From an uncultured Collinsella sp. (GTDB lineage Bacteria; Actinomycetota; Coriobacteriia; Coriobacteriales; Coriobacteriaceae): a stretch of DNA of 64,000 bases. Below, in pieces: positions 1-7,844 of this stretch. The DNA lies in the NCBI GenBank assembly GCA_958445065.1, contig CAUCQW010000004.1, forward strand, positions 62,001 through 126,000, written 5' to 3'. A program made the translations under genes and the position numbers. The stretch's first letter is position 1. Every line of letters starts with the position of its first letter. The notes under the pieces were generated by a model. It did no database searches and had not been told where the DNA came from. It saw only the letters and a program-made list of their open reading frames with translations.

Positions 1-23
1 GAAAGCCACTTAATGTGGCTTTC
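1..23 (-). terminator. Hairpin, possible terminator of the minus-strand HAD gene
   Basis: A perfect 9-bp inverted repeat (GAAAGCCAC / GTGGCTTTC, 5-nt loop) lies just past the stop of the minus-strand gene that ends at 90. The T-tract that would follow on the minus strand is outside the window, so the terminator call is partial. Confidence 0.45.
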
Positions 24-89
24 GTCTTGCGCAGGACCTGACCGAGCGAAAAGTTAACCCATGCCACCCGGCCAGGTCCGACGAGCGCG

Positions 90-917
90 TTAGCGAGCCG
101 CCAAGATGGCGTCGATGAGCGTCAGTACGCCCCCGTCGTTGTTGCTCGGAATGCGCCACTTGGCGTGCGCGTTCATGTGCTCCTCGGCATTGTCCACGAT
201 AAAGCTGTGGCCGACGCGCTCGAGCATGGGGATGTCGTTGTAGGTATCGCCCACGGCGGCGGCATCGGCAATATCGATGCCCAGGTGCTCGCACAGGTGC
301 GCGACGCCGGCGCCCTTGTCGACACCCAGGTTCATAAAGTCGATCCACTCGCGCCCGGCGTTGGTGACGTAGAGCTTGTCCGAGAACTCGGGGCTATAGG
401 TCTCGCGGAAAGCGGGCTCGGCGTCGTAGCCGGGGAAGAAGACCGAAATCTTGTTGGACTCGAAATCAATGCCCTCAAAGCTGTCGACGTAGTTGATTGT
501 GTTGTAGTAGACGCTGATCTCGTCGTGGTACTGATGGTCGCGGGCAAGCACGTAGAACTCGTCGAAGCAGCACAGGACGGGGACAGCGCGCGGATCCTCC
601 GAGGCGCGGCTCAGGACCTGCTGATACAGCTCCACGTCAATATTGCTCTTATAGATATAGCTGCCGCGATAGATCACGCACGCTCCGTTGTCGGGACAAA
701 AAGCGAGGCGGTTCTTGATGCCCTCGAACATCTCTTCGAGCTTGGGGGCTGGACGTCCGCTGGCGGGGCAGAATACGATGCCGGCGTCGGCGAGCTTGTC
801 CAAGCGCTCATCAAGACCCTGCGGCAACACGCGCTCGTCGGTCAGCAGCGTCTTGTCCATGTCGACGGCGATGAGCTTAATGTTTCCGATATTGGCGTCC
901 GATTCGTAAGTTTGCAT
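90..917 (-). CDS. HAD-superfamily hydrolase (Cof/sugar-phosphatase type)
   Basis: A 275-aa cytoplasmic phosphatase of the haloacid dehalogenase superfamily. HAD motif I (DMDKT, near residues 19-23) carries the nucleophilic Asp, motif II is seen as PASGR, and motif IV as GDTYNDIPML near residue 223. The gap between motifs II and IV is large enough for a C2B-type cap, as in Cof/YidA-like sugar-phosphate and nucleotide phosphatases. The ATG start has AAAGG about 10 nt upstream. It is transcribed alone and divergently from argG. The substrate cannot be read from the sequence. Confidence 0.85.
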   Translation of the reverse strand: MQTYESDANIGNIKLIAVDMDKTLLTDERVLPQGLDERLDKLADAGIVFCPASGRPAPKLEEMFEGIKNRLAFCPDNGACVIYRGSYIYKSNIDVELYQQVLSRASEDPRAVPVLCCFDEFYVLARDHQYHDEISVYYNTINYVDSFEGIDFESNKISVFFPGYDAEPAFRETYSPEFSDKLYVTNAGREWIDFMNLGVDKGAGVAHLCEHLGIDIADAAAVGDTYNDIPMLERVGHSFIVDNAEEHMNAHAKWRIPSNNDGGVLTLIDAILAAR

Positions 918-1191
918 AAAAGCGAGCCTTTCGTTTCGAGATTGTTTCAGACGTTATAACCATCAACTCGTAGTCGGCCGTATTTTCGCAGGAACGGAGC
1001 GTATTTGCACCACGCTTCACAAACTAATGAAAAAACTTTTCAGAAATTTGAATTTGTCGCTTGTGCTGCGGGCACTTTAGCGTAATATAGCGAACATCGA
1101 AAACGGAGACGGAAAAACAACCGCTTACCGAGGAAAAGGTACCGTTTACGATATTAGAATTGCGCCCGGCGATACGTGAAAGGAGAGGCAG
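918..1191. other. Divergent intergenic region, HAD gene / argG leader
   Basis: AT-rich stretch between the divergent HAD phosphatase and the argG leader. It holds the probable argG promoter and a possible short hairpin (AAACGG / CCGTTT) before the leader ORF. No convincing ARG-box palindrome was recognised by eye. Confidence 0.5.
1061..1088 (+). promoter_or_regulatory. Probable sigma70-type promoter of the argG transcript
   Basis: TTGTGC, a 16-bp spacer, then TAATAT at 1083-1088. It sits about 100 bp before the leader ORF and 385 bp before argG, which would give a long structured 5' UTR. Confidence 0.5.
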
Positions 1192-1266
1192 ATGCAGTTC
1201 GTAAAGATCATCACCACTGCAGACAATGCCATCCGACGCCAGCGCGCAATTTCCCGACGACGATAA
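1192..1266 (+). CDS. Putative arginine-rich leader peptide of argG
   Basis: A 24-codon ORF with a strong Shine-Dalgarno (AAAGGAGAGG just upstream of the ATG). The C-terminal part reads RRQRAISRRR and ends in three consecutive CGA codons before TAA; six of the last ten residues are Arg. It lies upstream of argG, the penultimate enzyme of arginine synthesis. This is the layout of a ribosome-mediated attenuation leader sensing charged tRNA-Arg, as known for trp, his and leu leaders. The run of CGA contrasts with the CGC/CGT that dominate the neighbouring genes. A 6-bp hairpin (1259-1274) overlaps the last Arg codons and stop. Function is inferred. Confidence 0.6.
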   Translation: MQFVKIITTADNAIRRQRAISRRR

Positions 1267-1420
1267 CAATCGTCTCTGTCCGCATGGGGCGCAATGCCTC
1301 AACAGAGTCATTTTGAGGTCGTTGGGTTTTAGCACGACATAGCCGCATGTTTCTAGGGCATGCCTGTGATGCATTCTGCTGAATAACCTGATATTGCACG
1401 GTTTTTGACCTCAAGGTGAC
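1259..1420 (+). promoter_or_regulatory. Structured 5' UTR of argG (possible attenuator)
   Basis: Three pairings are visible: GACGAT/ATCGTC (1259-1274) over the end of the leader ORF; CTCTGT/ACAGAG (1274-1279 with 1302-1307) followed by TCATTTT; and a 13-bp helix (two G-U pairs) between 1308-1320 and 1407-1419. The second hairpin abuts the first, and the long helix uses the T-tract after the second, so they could be mutually exclusive states. No classical terminator lies directly before argG. Confidence 0.5.
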
Positions 1421-1471
1421 TTGCAACTGACCGATGTTCTAACTAGCTACCAAGGGCGAAAGGAAACAGCC

Positions 1472-2698
1472 ATGAGCAAGGAAAAAGTCGTTCTCGCATA
1501 TTCCGGTGGTCTTGATACATCCGTATGTGTCAAGTGGCTCCAGGACGAGAAGAATCTCGATGTCGTTTGTGTCTGCGGCAATGTGGGCCAGGAGGAGACC
1601 GGCCTGGACGCCAAGAAGCAGAAGGCGCTTGACCTGGGCGTTCTCGATTGCCAGGTGCTCGACCTGCGCGACGAGTTCTCCGATGAGTTCCTGACCAAGG
1701 CCATCGCCGCAAACTCCATGTACGAGAACAAGTACCCGCTGCTTTCCGCCCTGTCTCGCCCGCTGCTCGCCAAGAAGCTTGTCGAGGTCGCTCACGAGTT
1801 TGGCGCGACCTACGTCGCACACGGCTGCACCGGCAAGGGTAACGACCAGGTTCGTTTTGAGGCTGCCGTCAAGGCGCTCGACCCCGAGCTTAAGGTCATC
1901 GCCCCGGTTCGCGAGTGGGATCTGAAGTGCCGTCCCGACGAGGTTGCCTATGCCCACGCCCACAACGTGCCGGTTCCCGAGGGTGCCAACGACAACCCCT
2001 ATTCCATCGACGACAACCTGTGGGGTCGTGCCATTGAGTGCGGCCACCTGGAGGATCCCTGGAACGAGCCGCTCGACGACGCCTGGGTTATGACCAAGAA
2101 TCCTGAGGACACGCCCGACACCCCGACGTATACCGAGATTGAGTTTGAGGCCGGCAAGCCCGTCGCCGTCGACGGCAAGAAGATGAAGCTCTCCGAGATC
2201 GTCATCGCCCTCAACAAGATCTCCGGCGACAACGGCTTTGGCCGCCTCGACCTGGTCGAGGATCGTCTGGTGGGCCTTAAGAGCCGCGAGTGCTACGAGG
2301 TTCCCGGCGCCCTGACGCTCATCACCGCCCACAAGGCGCTCGAGGACATCTGCGTCGAGGGCGACCTGCTCAAGACCAAGATTAAGCTCGAGCAGGATTG
2401 GGCCACCGCCGTGTATAACGGCCAGTGGTACAGCCCGCTCAAGAACGCGCTCGACGCCTTTATGGCCGATACCCAGAAGTTCGTGACCGGTACCGTCCGT
2501 CTGAAGTTCTTTAAGGGCAACTGCCATGTCGTCGGCCGCAAGAGCCCCTTCAGCCTCTACGACTACGGTCTGGCTACCTACGACCGCGACACCACGTTTG
2601 ACGAGAAGGCCAGCGCCGGCTTTATCGAGATCGACACGCTGTCGCTCAAGACGTGGGCCAAGGTCCAGGGTCCCAGCTCTGCTGCTGCTCAGGCCTAA
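1472..2698 (+). CDS. argG: Argininosuccinate synthase
   Basis: Joins citrulline and aspartate with ATP to give argininosuccinate. The protein is 408 aa, normal for the family. The ATP pyrophosphatase motif SGGLDTS is at residues 11-17, and GCTGKGNDQVRFE and SIDDNLWGR are typical ArgG blocks. The ATG at 1472 is chosen because AAAGGAA precedes it by about 8 nt; an upstream in-frame ATG (1421) has no ribosome binding site and would add a non-homologous tail. argH follows after about 520 bp that holds a terminator and a small ORF, so the two genes are probably in separate units. Regulation by the arginine-rich leader is likely. Confidence 0.97.
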   Translation: MSKEKVVLAYSGGLDTSVCVKWLQDEKNLDVVCVCGNVGQEETGLDAKKQKALDLGVLDCQVLDLRDEFSDEFLTKAIAANSMYENKYPLLSALSRPLLAKKLVEVAHEFGATYVAHGCTGKGNDQVRFEAAVKALDPELKVIAPVREWDLKCRPDEVAYAHAHNVPVPEGANDNPYSIDDNLWGRAIECGHLEDPWNEPLDDAWVMTKNPEDTPDTPTYTEIEFEAGKPVAVDGKKMKLSEIVIALNKISGDNGFGRLDLVEDRLVGLKSRECYEVPGALTLITAHKALEDICVEGDLLKTKIKLEQDWATAVYNGQWYSPLKNALDAFMADTQKFVTGTVRLKFFKGNCHVVGRKSPFSLYDYGLATYDRDTTFDEKASAGFIEIDTLSLKTWAKVQGPSSAAAQA

Positions 2699-2853
2699 GG
2701 CTTTTCCTTCCCTTGGTATCCGCGCGGCCCATCCGCGTGATACAAAACGGGCGCACGGGGTCCCTACCTTTCGTTATGCTTGCTGACACTTCTTAACATC
2801 GGTGGCCCCTACGTTCCGCCCGCATATATGATGCCGCGTCTGCGGCTGAGTCC

Positions 2854-2888
2854 GAGCCCCGCCGGGGTTGTCCGGCGGGGCTCCTTCT
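2854..2888 (+). terminator. Rho-independent-like terminator after argG
   Basis: A 12-bp perfect GC-rich stem (GAGCCCCGCCGG / CCGGCGGGGCTC) with a 6-nt loop, followed by a weak pyrimidine tract (CTTCTAT). Confidence 0.65.
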
Positions 2889-2933
2889 ATCAATTTGGCG
2901 GCTCTGCGCCTATATATATGAGGAGTATCCATT

Positions 2934-3104
2934 ATGTTCAATGCTATCGCGCATGCTTTACTTGCCCTCGCGCTCGAGCTCGATGCTGCAAAGGTCGAGG
3001 ACGTCCCTATGAGCCTGAAGGCCTGGATCGATGGTTCGCAGGGCAACATTCGGAGGGAGACGTTGGGCGCCAAGTGCATGGTGCGTCACTTCTTTGCAAA
3101 TTAG
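2934..3104 (+). CDS. Small hypothetical protein (56 aa)
   Basis: ATG preceded by GAGGAG with about 7-nt spacing; 56 codons ending in TAG. The N-terminus is an Ala/Leu-rich helix (MFNAIAHALLALALELDAAK), followed by a polar segment ending in VRHFFAN. Third codon positions are G/C-rich as in neighbouring genes. It sits between the argG terminator and argH. I do not recognise the family. The strong ribosome binding site and codon use are the only evidence that it is real. Confidence 0.5.
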   Translation: MFNAIAHALLALALELDAAKVEDVPMSLKAWIDGSQGNIRRETLGAKCMVRHFFAN

Positions 3105-3222
3105 CTATATGGCCCCGCGCACGGTGGGGAATATGCAAAACTAGCGATTGAAAAATCGCTTTAGCGATATGGCGCATTGCTTTGGGCGCTTGTTTTGGTA
3201 TTTGGAGAAAGGAGACGGTTCC

Positions 3223-4653
3223 ATGGCTCTTTGGGGCGGTCGTTTTGAGGCGGGCGTGGCCGAGGTCACGCAGGAGTTTGGCGCGTCGCTGCCGGTCGAC
3301 AAACATCTCTATAAGCAGGATATCGCCGGCTCTAAGGCGCATGCCAAGATGCTGGCGGCCCAGGGCATCATCAGTGTCGAGGACGAGCAAGCGATAGCCG
3401 AGGGTCTGACCGGAATCGAACAGGATATCGATGCCGGCAACTTCACCTTTGACATCAACGACGAGGACATTCATATGTCCATCGAGAGTGAGCTGACGCG
3501 TCGCATCGGCGAGGCTGGCAAGCGCTTGCATACCGGACGTTCGCGCAACGACCAGGTGGCGACCGACACGCGCCTGGGTGTCAAGGCGCTGGCCAAGGAG
3601 CTCATGGAGGCCAATCTTGAGCTGCGCCATGTGCTGGTGGATGCGGCCAAGAAGTACGACAAGGTGATTCTGCCGGGCTACACGCACATGCAGCATGCTC
3701 AGCCCGTGCTGTTGTCGCATCATCTGCTGGCGTATTCCTGGATGTTCGCGCGCGACTTTACACGCCTGAAGGCCGCCTTTGATGCCGCCGACAACTGCCC
3801 GCTGGGCGCTGCCGCGCTTGCCGGTACGAGCTATCCGCTCGATCGCCAGATGACGGCTGCCGAACTTGGCTTTGCGGGTGTGATTCCCAACTCGCTCGAT
3901 GCGGTTTCCGACCGTGATTTCCTACTCGATCTGCATTACGCCGGCTCTGTCATGGCGATGCACCTGTCGCGTCTTTCCGAGGAGATCGTGCTGTGGTCGA
4001 GCTCCGAATTTGGCTTTATCACGCTTTCCGACTCGTACTCCACCGGCTCGTCCATCATGCCGCAGAAGAAGAATCCCGACTTTGCCGAGCTTATCCGCGG
4101 CAAGAGCGGCCGTGTGTATGGCAACCTGGTGCAGCTGCTCGTGACCATGAAGGGCCTGCCGCTTGCTTATAACAAGGACTTGCAGGAGGACAAGGAGGGC
4201 GCGCTCGATACCGCTCACACGCTCATGCAGTGCCTGTCCGTTATGGCCGGTATGATTTCGACCTGGACCGTCAACGAGGATGCCATGGCGCGCGAGTGCG
4301 GCGTGGGGCACCTTGCCGCCACCGATGTTGCCGATTACCTGGCCAAGCGTGGTCTGCCGTTCCGTGAGGCGCATGCCGTGGTGGGCCATCTGGTCCTGAT
4401 GTGCGAGAAGCGTGGCTGCAATCTTGAGGACCTGCCGTTTGAGGTGTTCCAGGAGGCAAGCCCGCTCTTTGAGCGCGACATTACCGAGGCGCTCGACATC
4501 CCGTCGATTGTCGCCGCGCGCACGACCGAGGGCGGCACCGCTCCTGCCGCCGTTGCCGTGCAGCTGCAGCGTGCCGAGTCACAGTTCGTGGCCGACGAGG
4601 GCGTGTTTGGATCGCTGACCAAGGTCGTCGAGATGGGCCACGGGGCAAAGTAG
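3223..4653 (+). CDS. argH: Argininosuccinate lyase
   Basis: Splits argininosuccinate into arginine and fumarate. 476 aa; member of the fumarase/aspartase superfamily with the signature GSSIMPQKKNPD near residues 275-286 (catalytic Ser loop) and HTGRSRNDQV near the N-terminus. The start at ATG 3223 (MALWGGRF, the usual ArgH N-terminus) has GAAAGGAGA about 9 nt upstream; an ATG-initiated upstream extension is not family-like. Completes arginine synthesis with argG. Confidence 0.97.
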   Translation: MALWGGRFEAGVAEVTQEFGASLPVDKHLYKQDIAGSKAHAKMLAAQGIISVEDEQAIAEGLTGIEQDIDAGNFTFDINDEDIHMSIESELTRRIGEAGKRLHTGRSRNDQVATDTRLGVKALAKELMEANLELRHVLVDAAKKYDKVILPGYTHMQHAQPVLLSHHLLAYSWMFARDFTRLKAAFDAADNCPLGAAALAGTSYPLDRQMTAAELGFAGVIPNSLDAVSDRDFLLDLHYAGSVMAMHLSRLSEEIVLWSSSEFGFITLSDSYSTGSSIMPQKKNPDFAELIRGKSGRVYGNLVQLLVTMKGLPLAYNKDLQEDKEGALDTAHTLMQCLSVMAGMISTWTVNEDAMARECGVGHLAATDVADYLAKRGLPFREAHAVVGHLVLMCEKRGCNLEDLPFEVFQEASPLFERDITEALDIPSIVAARTTEGGTAPAAVAVQLQRAESQFVADEGVFGSLTKVVEMGHGAK

Positions 4654-4704
4654 AGGTTTGGCTGAAGACGTATTGTCCATTTATTGATAAATCGTTTTCG
4701 CTTT

Positions 4705-4738
4705 ACGGGCGCCTGCTGATGTGGGCGCCCGTATTTTG
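4705..4738 (+). terminator. Terminator after argH
   Basis: Stem ACGGGCGCC / GGCGCCCGT (9 bp) followed by ATTTTG. Confidence 0.75.
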
Positions 4739-4942
4739 TTGCTATGGGGGAGGGGTTTGTCGAGAACTTCTGTAGGACCTTTGGGCAGGTTGTGAAGGGG
4801 GTACGTTCGCGGGTGGCAACCGACCGTCTGCTCTGTTCGGTGCGGTTGATAGGCGGTCGGATGGTACTCTAATCGGGCTTCGAAACAGAAGTGACACATA
4901 TGGAGCGCTTTAATAAATTGCAGCGTTTCAATAAACAGCTTT

Positions 4943-4971
4943 TTGTTTAACTGCAGCTAAAACTCTGTTAC
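4943..4971 (+). promoter_or_regulatory. Probable ndk promoter
   Basis: TTGTTT, 17-bp spacer, TGTTAC. It lies just downstream of the two direct repeats at 4904-4935, about 70 bp before the ndk start. Confidence 0.4.
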
Positions 4972-5038
4972 GATGCAGTCCAGGCGGGTGCCGGAATGGG
5001 ACTTGGGCACGCGCGAACCTACTTGAAAGGCTACTTTT

Positions 5039-5443
5039 ATGGCTATCGAGAAGACCTTCATCATGATTAAGCCCGACGCCGTGCGCGACCGCAAGATCGG
5101 CGAGATCGTTGCTCGCATTGAGCGCAGCGGCCTTGTCATCGAGCGCATGGAGATGACCACGCTCGAGCGCGCTACCGTCGAGGAGCACTACGCCCATCTG
5201 GCCGACAAGCCCTTCTTTGGCAGTCTCTGCGACTTTATGACGAGCGGTCCGGTCGTCAAGATGGTCGTTTCCGGTCTCTCCGCTGTCTCCAAGATGCGCA
5301 CCCTTATGGGCGCTACTAACCCGCTTGATGCTGCCCCCGGCACCATTCGCGGCGACTTTGCTGTCGATGTCAACGCCAACGTGATCCACGGCTCCGACTG
5401 CCTGGAGAACGCCGAGATCGAGATTAAGCGCTTCTTTGGCTAA
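5039..5443 (+). CDS. ndk: Nucleoside diphosphate kinase
   Basis: Transfers the terminal phosphate of ATP to nucleoside diphosphates through a phosphohistidine. 134 aa, typical length. The active-site His is H117 in NVIHGSD; the N-terminal TFIMIKPDAV block and the RGDF segment are also present. AAAGG lies about 9 nt upstream of the ATG. Monocistronic: it is followed by a strong terminator and then a convergent gene. Confidence 0.97.
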   Translation: MAIEKTFIMIKPDAVRDRKIGEIVARIERSGLVIERMEMTTLERATVEEHYAHLADKPFFGSLCDFMTSGPVVKMVVSGLSAVSKMRTLMGATNPLDAAPGTIRGDFAVDVNANVIHGSDCLENAEIEIKRFFG

Positions 5444-5482
5444 ACCAGCTTTGACTCCTTAAAGCTGTTAGCGTGTGGCTTT

Positions 5483-5517
5483 GGCGCCGCGGAATTCCAT
5501 CCGCGGCGCCCTTTTTA
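5483..5517 (+). terminator. Terminator after ndk
   Basis: Perfect 10-bp stem GGCGCCGCGG / CCGCGGCGCC with 8-nt loop followed by CTTTTTATT. Confidence 0.9.
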
Positions 5518-5533
5518 TTCCAAAATGTATGAA

Positions 5534-5568
5534 GGGGCCCGCTCGGACATGAGTTCCGAGCGGGCCCC
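5534..5568 (-). terminator. Probable terminator of rpiB (minus strand)
   Basis: Perfect 14-bp stem (GGGGCCCGCTCGGA with its complement), 7-nt loop, lying just beyond the rpiB stop. On the minus strand it is followed by CTTCATACATTTT, a weak T-tract. Confidence 0.6.
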
Positions 5569-5595
5569 TGCTGTTAGCTTGTGGTACTGAGTAGT

Positions 5596-6063
5596 TTAGG
5601 CCTCGTCGACGACCTTGAGTCCGCGGGTCTGGTCGATCTCGTTGAGGAGATTGACGCGACGCTCGTGGCGGCCGCCCTCAAACTCGGCGTCGAGCCACTC
5701 GTCGACGATCATCTTGGCAAGCTCGGAGCCCACGACACGGGCACCAAAGGCGAGCACGTTGGTATTGTTGTGCATGCGGGAGAGCTTGGCGCTGAAGGGC
5801 TCGGAGCACACGACGGCGCGTACGCCCTCGACCTTGTTGGCAGCCAGGCTGATACCGACGCCGGTGCCGCAGATCAGGATGCCCAGGTCGACGTCGCCGT
5901 TGGCAACGGCCTTACCAACCTTGTAGCCGGCGATGGGGTAGTCAAAGCTCTCGGAGGTGTCGGTGCCAAAGTTCACGACCTCGCAGCCGCGCTCCTTTAG
6001 GTGCTCGGAGATGATGTTCTTGAGCTCGACGGCGGCGTGGTCGTTACCGATACCGATCTTCAT
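5596..6063 (-). CDS. rpiB: Ribose-5-phosphate isomerase B
   Basis: Interconverts ribose 5-phosphate and ribulose 5-phosphate. 155 aa. Motifs: GNDHAAVELK near the N-terminus, the active-site loop CGTGVGISLAANK with the Cys base near residue 65, and RMHNNTNVLAFGARVVG. Members of the same family include galactose-6-phosphate isomerase subunits LacA/LacB, but no lac/tagatose genes are nearby, so RpiB is preferred. GAGAGGAA lies about 7 nt upstream of the start. Confidence 0.93.
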   Translation of the reverse strand: MKIGIGNDHAAVELKNIISEHLKERGCEVVNFGTDTSESFDYPIAGYKVGKAVANGDVDLGILICGTGVGISLAANKVEGVRAVVCSEPFSAKLSRMHNNTNVLAFGARVVGSELAKMIVDEWLDAEFEGGRHERRVNLLNEIDQTRGLKVVDEA

Positions 6064-6271
6064 GGATGGTTCCTCTCTGGTCTGTGCGGCGGAATTGCTA
6101 AAGGTTTTACCGCGTTCGACTGCATGATAGCGCGACTTTTGTGTAAACGCTCGGGCGTTTTTTGGTCAAACGCTTTAGCATGCAACAAGACTTACTTCTC
6201 ATGAATTAATGCCGTCAGTTTGCGCTTGAACGCCGTCCGCCGGAACTTGGGTTGCGGTTTTTGATGCATTG

Positions 6272-6299
6272 TTATCAAATAAATAGAGTTAACTATTAT
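6272..6299 (+). promoter_or_regulatory. Candidate promoter of the cysteine desulfidase gene
   Basis: TTATCA, 16-bp spacer, TATTAT in an AT-rich stretch just ahead of the ATG at 6336. Other -35/-10 pairings are possible here. Confidence 0.35.
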
Positions 6300-6335
6300 T
6301 GAGAGCCCAGTCCGTTATGTAAGCAGGAGATACCT

Positions 6336-7655
6336 ATGTCTACCGATTCCATTCGCGATGCCGCTTTTTGCGATGTCTTGAACCGCGAGCTTGTCTGCGC
6401 GCTCGGCTGCACCGAGCCCATTGCCGTTGCCTATGCAGCGGCGCTGGCGAGCCAGACGCTTGGCTGCGAGCCCGAGCATATGGATGTTGCCTGTTCGGGC
6501 AATATCATCAAGAACGTCAAGAGCGTGACCGTGCCCAACTCGGGCGGCATGCATGGTATTGAGGCGGCGGCCGTGCTGGGTGCCGTGGGCGGCGACGCCA
6601 AGAGCGCGCTCGAGGTGCTCGAGAGCGTTGACGATAAAGACCGTGCGCGCGTGGCCGATCTCCTCGCTGACGCCGGCTACTGCGATGTGTCGCTTGTCGA
6701 GGGTGTGCCCAACCTCTACATCAAGGTGACTGCCACGGCCGGGGGCCATACCGCGGTCGTCGAGATTACCGACCACCACACCAATGTCACGTGCCATACG
6801 CTCGACGGTATTCCAGTATGCGGCAAGTCGGCGGGGGAGTGTGCCGCCTGCGCCGAGCGCGTCGTGGCCGAGCGTGCGGCAGATAGCGCTGACACGCCCA
6901 TGTCGATTGAGTCCATCATCGACTTTATCGAGGACGGTGACATTGAGGACGCCCGCGTTGCCGTTGAGCGTCAGATCGAACTGAACGGTGCGATTAGCGC
7001 CGAGGGCCTGGCGCACGCTTGGGGTGCCGAGGTGGGCCGCACACTGCTGGGCGCACGTGCCGATGACGTCGCCTGCCGTGCCCGTGCCCGTGCAGCCGCT
7101 GGGTCCGACGCCCGCATGAACGGCTGCGCGCTGCCGGTCGCCATCGTGTGCGGCTCGGGCAATCAGGGCATTACTTGCGCGCTGCCTGTTATGGAGTATG
7201 CCGAGTACCTGCGCTGCGACCATGAACGCCTGGTTCGTGCCGTGATGCTGTCCGATCTGATCGCCGTGCATATCAAGAGCTATATTGGTGCGCTCTCGGC
7301 GTTTTGTGGCGCTATTTGCGCTGCGTGCGGTGCCGGCGCCGCGATTACCTGGCTGTGCGGTGGCACGCACGAGCAGATTGGTGCGACGGTCTCGAACACG
7401 CTCGGTAACGTGGGCGGCATCGTGTGCGATGGCGCCAAGGCAAGCTGTGCCGCCAAGATTTCCGCTGCCGTTGATGCGGCGATTCTGGGCCACGATATGG
7501 CCATGCAGGGCCGCGGCTTCCGTGCCGGTGAGGGCCTGATCCAGGATACCGTCGAGCAGACAATCGCCAGCATGGGCTATGTGGGCCGTGTGGGTATGAA
7601 GGACACCGACGTCGAGATCCTCAACATCATGATTGGCAAAACCCAGGTGTGCTAG
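6336..7655 (+). CDS. cyuA: L-cysteine desulfidase / UPF0597 family (CyuA/YhaM-like)
   Basis: 439 aa, close to the roughly 436 aa of E. coli CyuA (YhaM). Family hallmarks are the N-terminal ALGCTEPIAVAYA, SGNIIKNVKSVTVPN, and a C-terminal half with CGSGNQGI and clustered cysteines (CGAICAACGAG, WLCGGTHEQ) expected to ligate a [4Fe-4S] cluster. The family degrades L-cysteine to pyruvate, ammonia and sulfide; some members are annotated as serine dehydratase alpha-like. The ATG has CAGGAGA 9 nt upstream. It stands alone and is followed by a structured RNA element at 7688. The assignment to cysteine rather than another substrate is by family only. Confidence 0.85.
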   Translation: MSTDSIRDAAFCDVLNRELVCALGCTEPIAVAYAAALASQTLGCEPEHMDVACSGNIIKNVKSVTVPNSGGMHGIEAAAVLGAVGGDAKSALEVLESVDDKDRARVADLLADAGYCDVSLVEGVPNLYIKVTATAGGHTAVVEITDHHTNVTCHTLDGIPVCGKSAGECAACAERVVAERAADSADTPMSIESIIDFIEDGDIEDARVAVERQIELNGAISAEGLAHAWGAEVGRTLLGARADDVACRARARAAAGSDARMNGCALPVAIVCGSGNQGITCALPVMEYAEYLRCDHERLVRAVMLSDLIAVHIKSYIGALSAFCGAICAACGAGAAITWLCGGTHEQIGATVSNTLGNVGGIVCDGAKASCAAKISAAVDAAILGHDMAMQGRGFRAGEGLIQDTVEQTIASMGYVGRVGMKDTDVEILNIMIGKTQVC

Positions 7656-7687
7656 TTACGCGGTTTTACCAAACCGCGTAACCAGTC

Positions 7688-7799
7688 GACGCTGCAAACG
7701 CCCCTAAGCGGCAATCTGCCTTTCAATCGTCGGGCATGGCCAGAAGGCCTATGCCCTCCTCTTTCAAGGCACATTGCTCGCTTAGGGGCATTTTCGCTG
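7688..7799 (+). ncRNA. Structured RNA element A, copy 1
   Basis: Nested helices, in order: P1 GCCCCTAAGCG/CGCTTAGGGGC (7700-7710 with 7779-7789); P2 GCAAT/ATTGC and GCCTT/AAGGC around a CT/AC loop; then an internal loop TCAATCGTC (7723-7731) opposite TCCTCTTTC (7757-7765); then apical GGGCATGGCC-AGAA-GGCC-T-ATGCCC. The outer ends carry GACGCTGC and TCGCTG. The element lies in the 3' region of the cysteine desulfidase gene and is followed by ATTTTC, so it may also end transcription. Three further copies share the internal loop (10781, 26225, 27522). It could correspond to a catalogued family such as the Collinsella-1 RNA motif; I cannot check this here. Confidence 0.7.
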
Positions 7800-7844
7800 A
7801 CTTGTGCTCAACCTGCGGCGATATTTGGTTTGGAGCGAGGGGTC

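Larger units (their letters stand above)
4654..5038. other. Intergenic region argH-ndk
   Basis: Contains the argH terminator, a pair of imperfect 14-bp direct repeats with an 18-bp period (4904-4917 and 4922-4935) and the ndk promoter. A 16-codon ORF at 4900-4950 has no ribosome binding site and is not called. Confidence 0.5.

Noticed and set aside
4900-4950. 16-codon ORF with a repeated RFNK motif before ndk
   Set aside because: No ribosome binding site; the repeat reflects the two DNA direct repeats and the promoter overlaps it.
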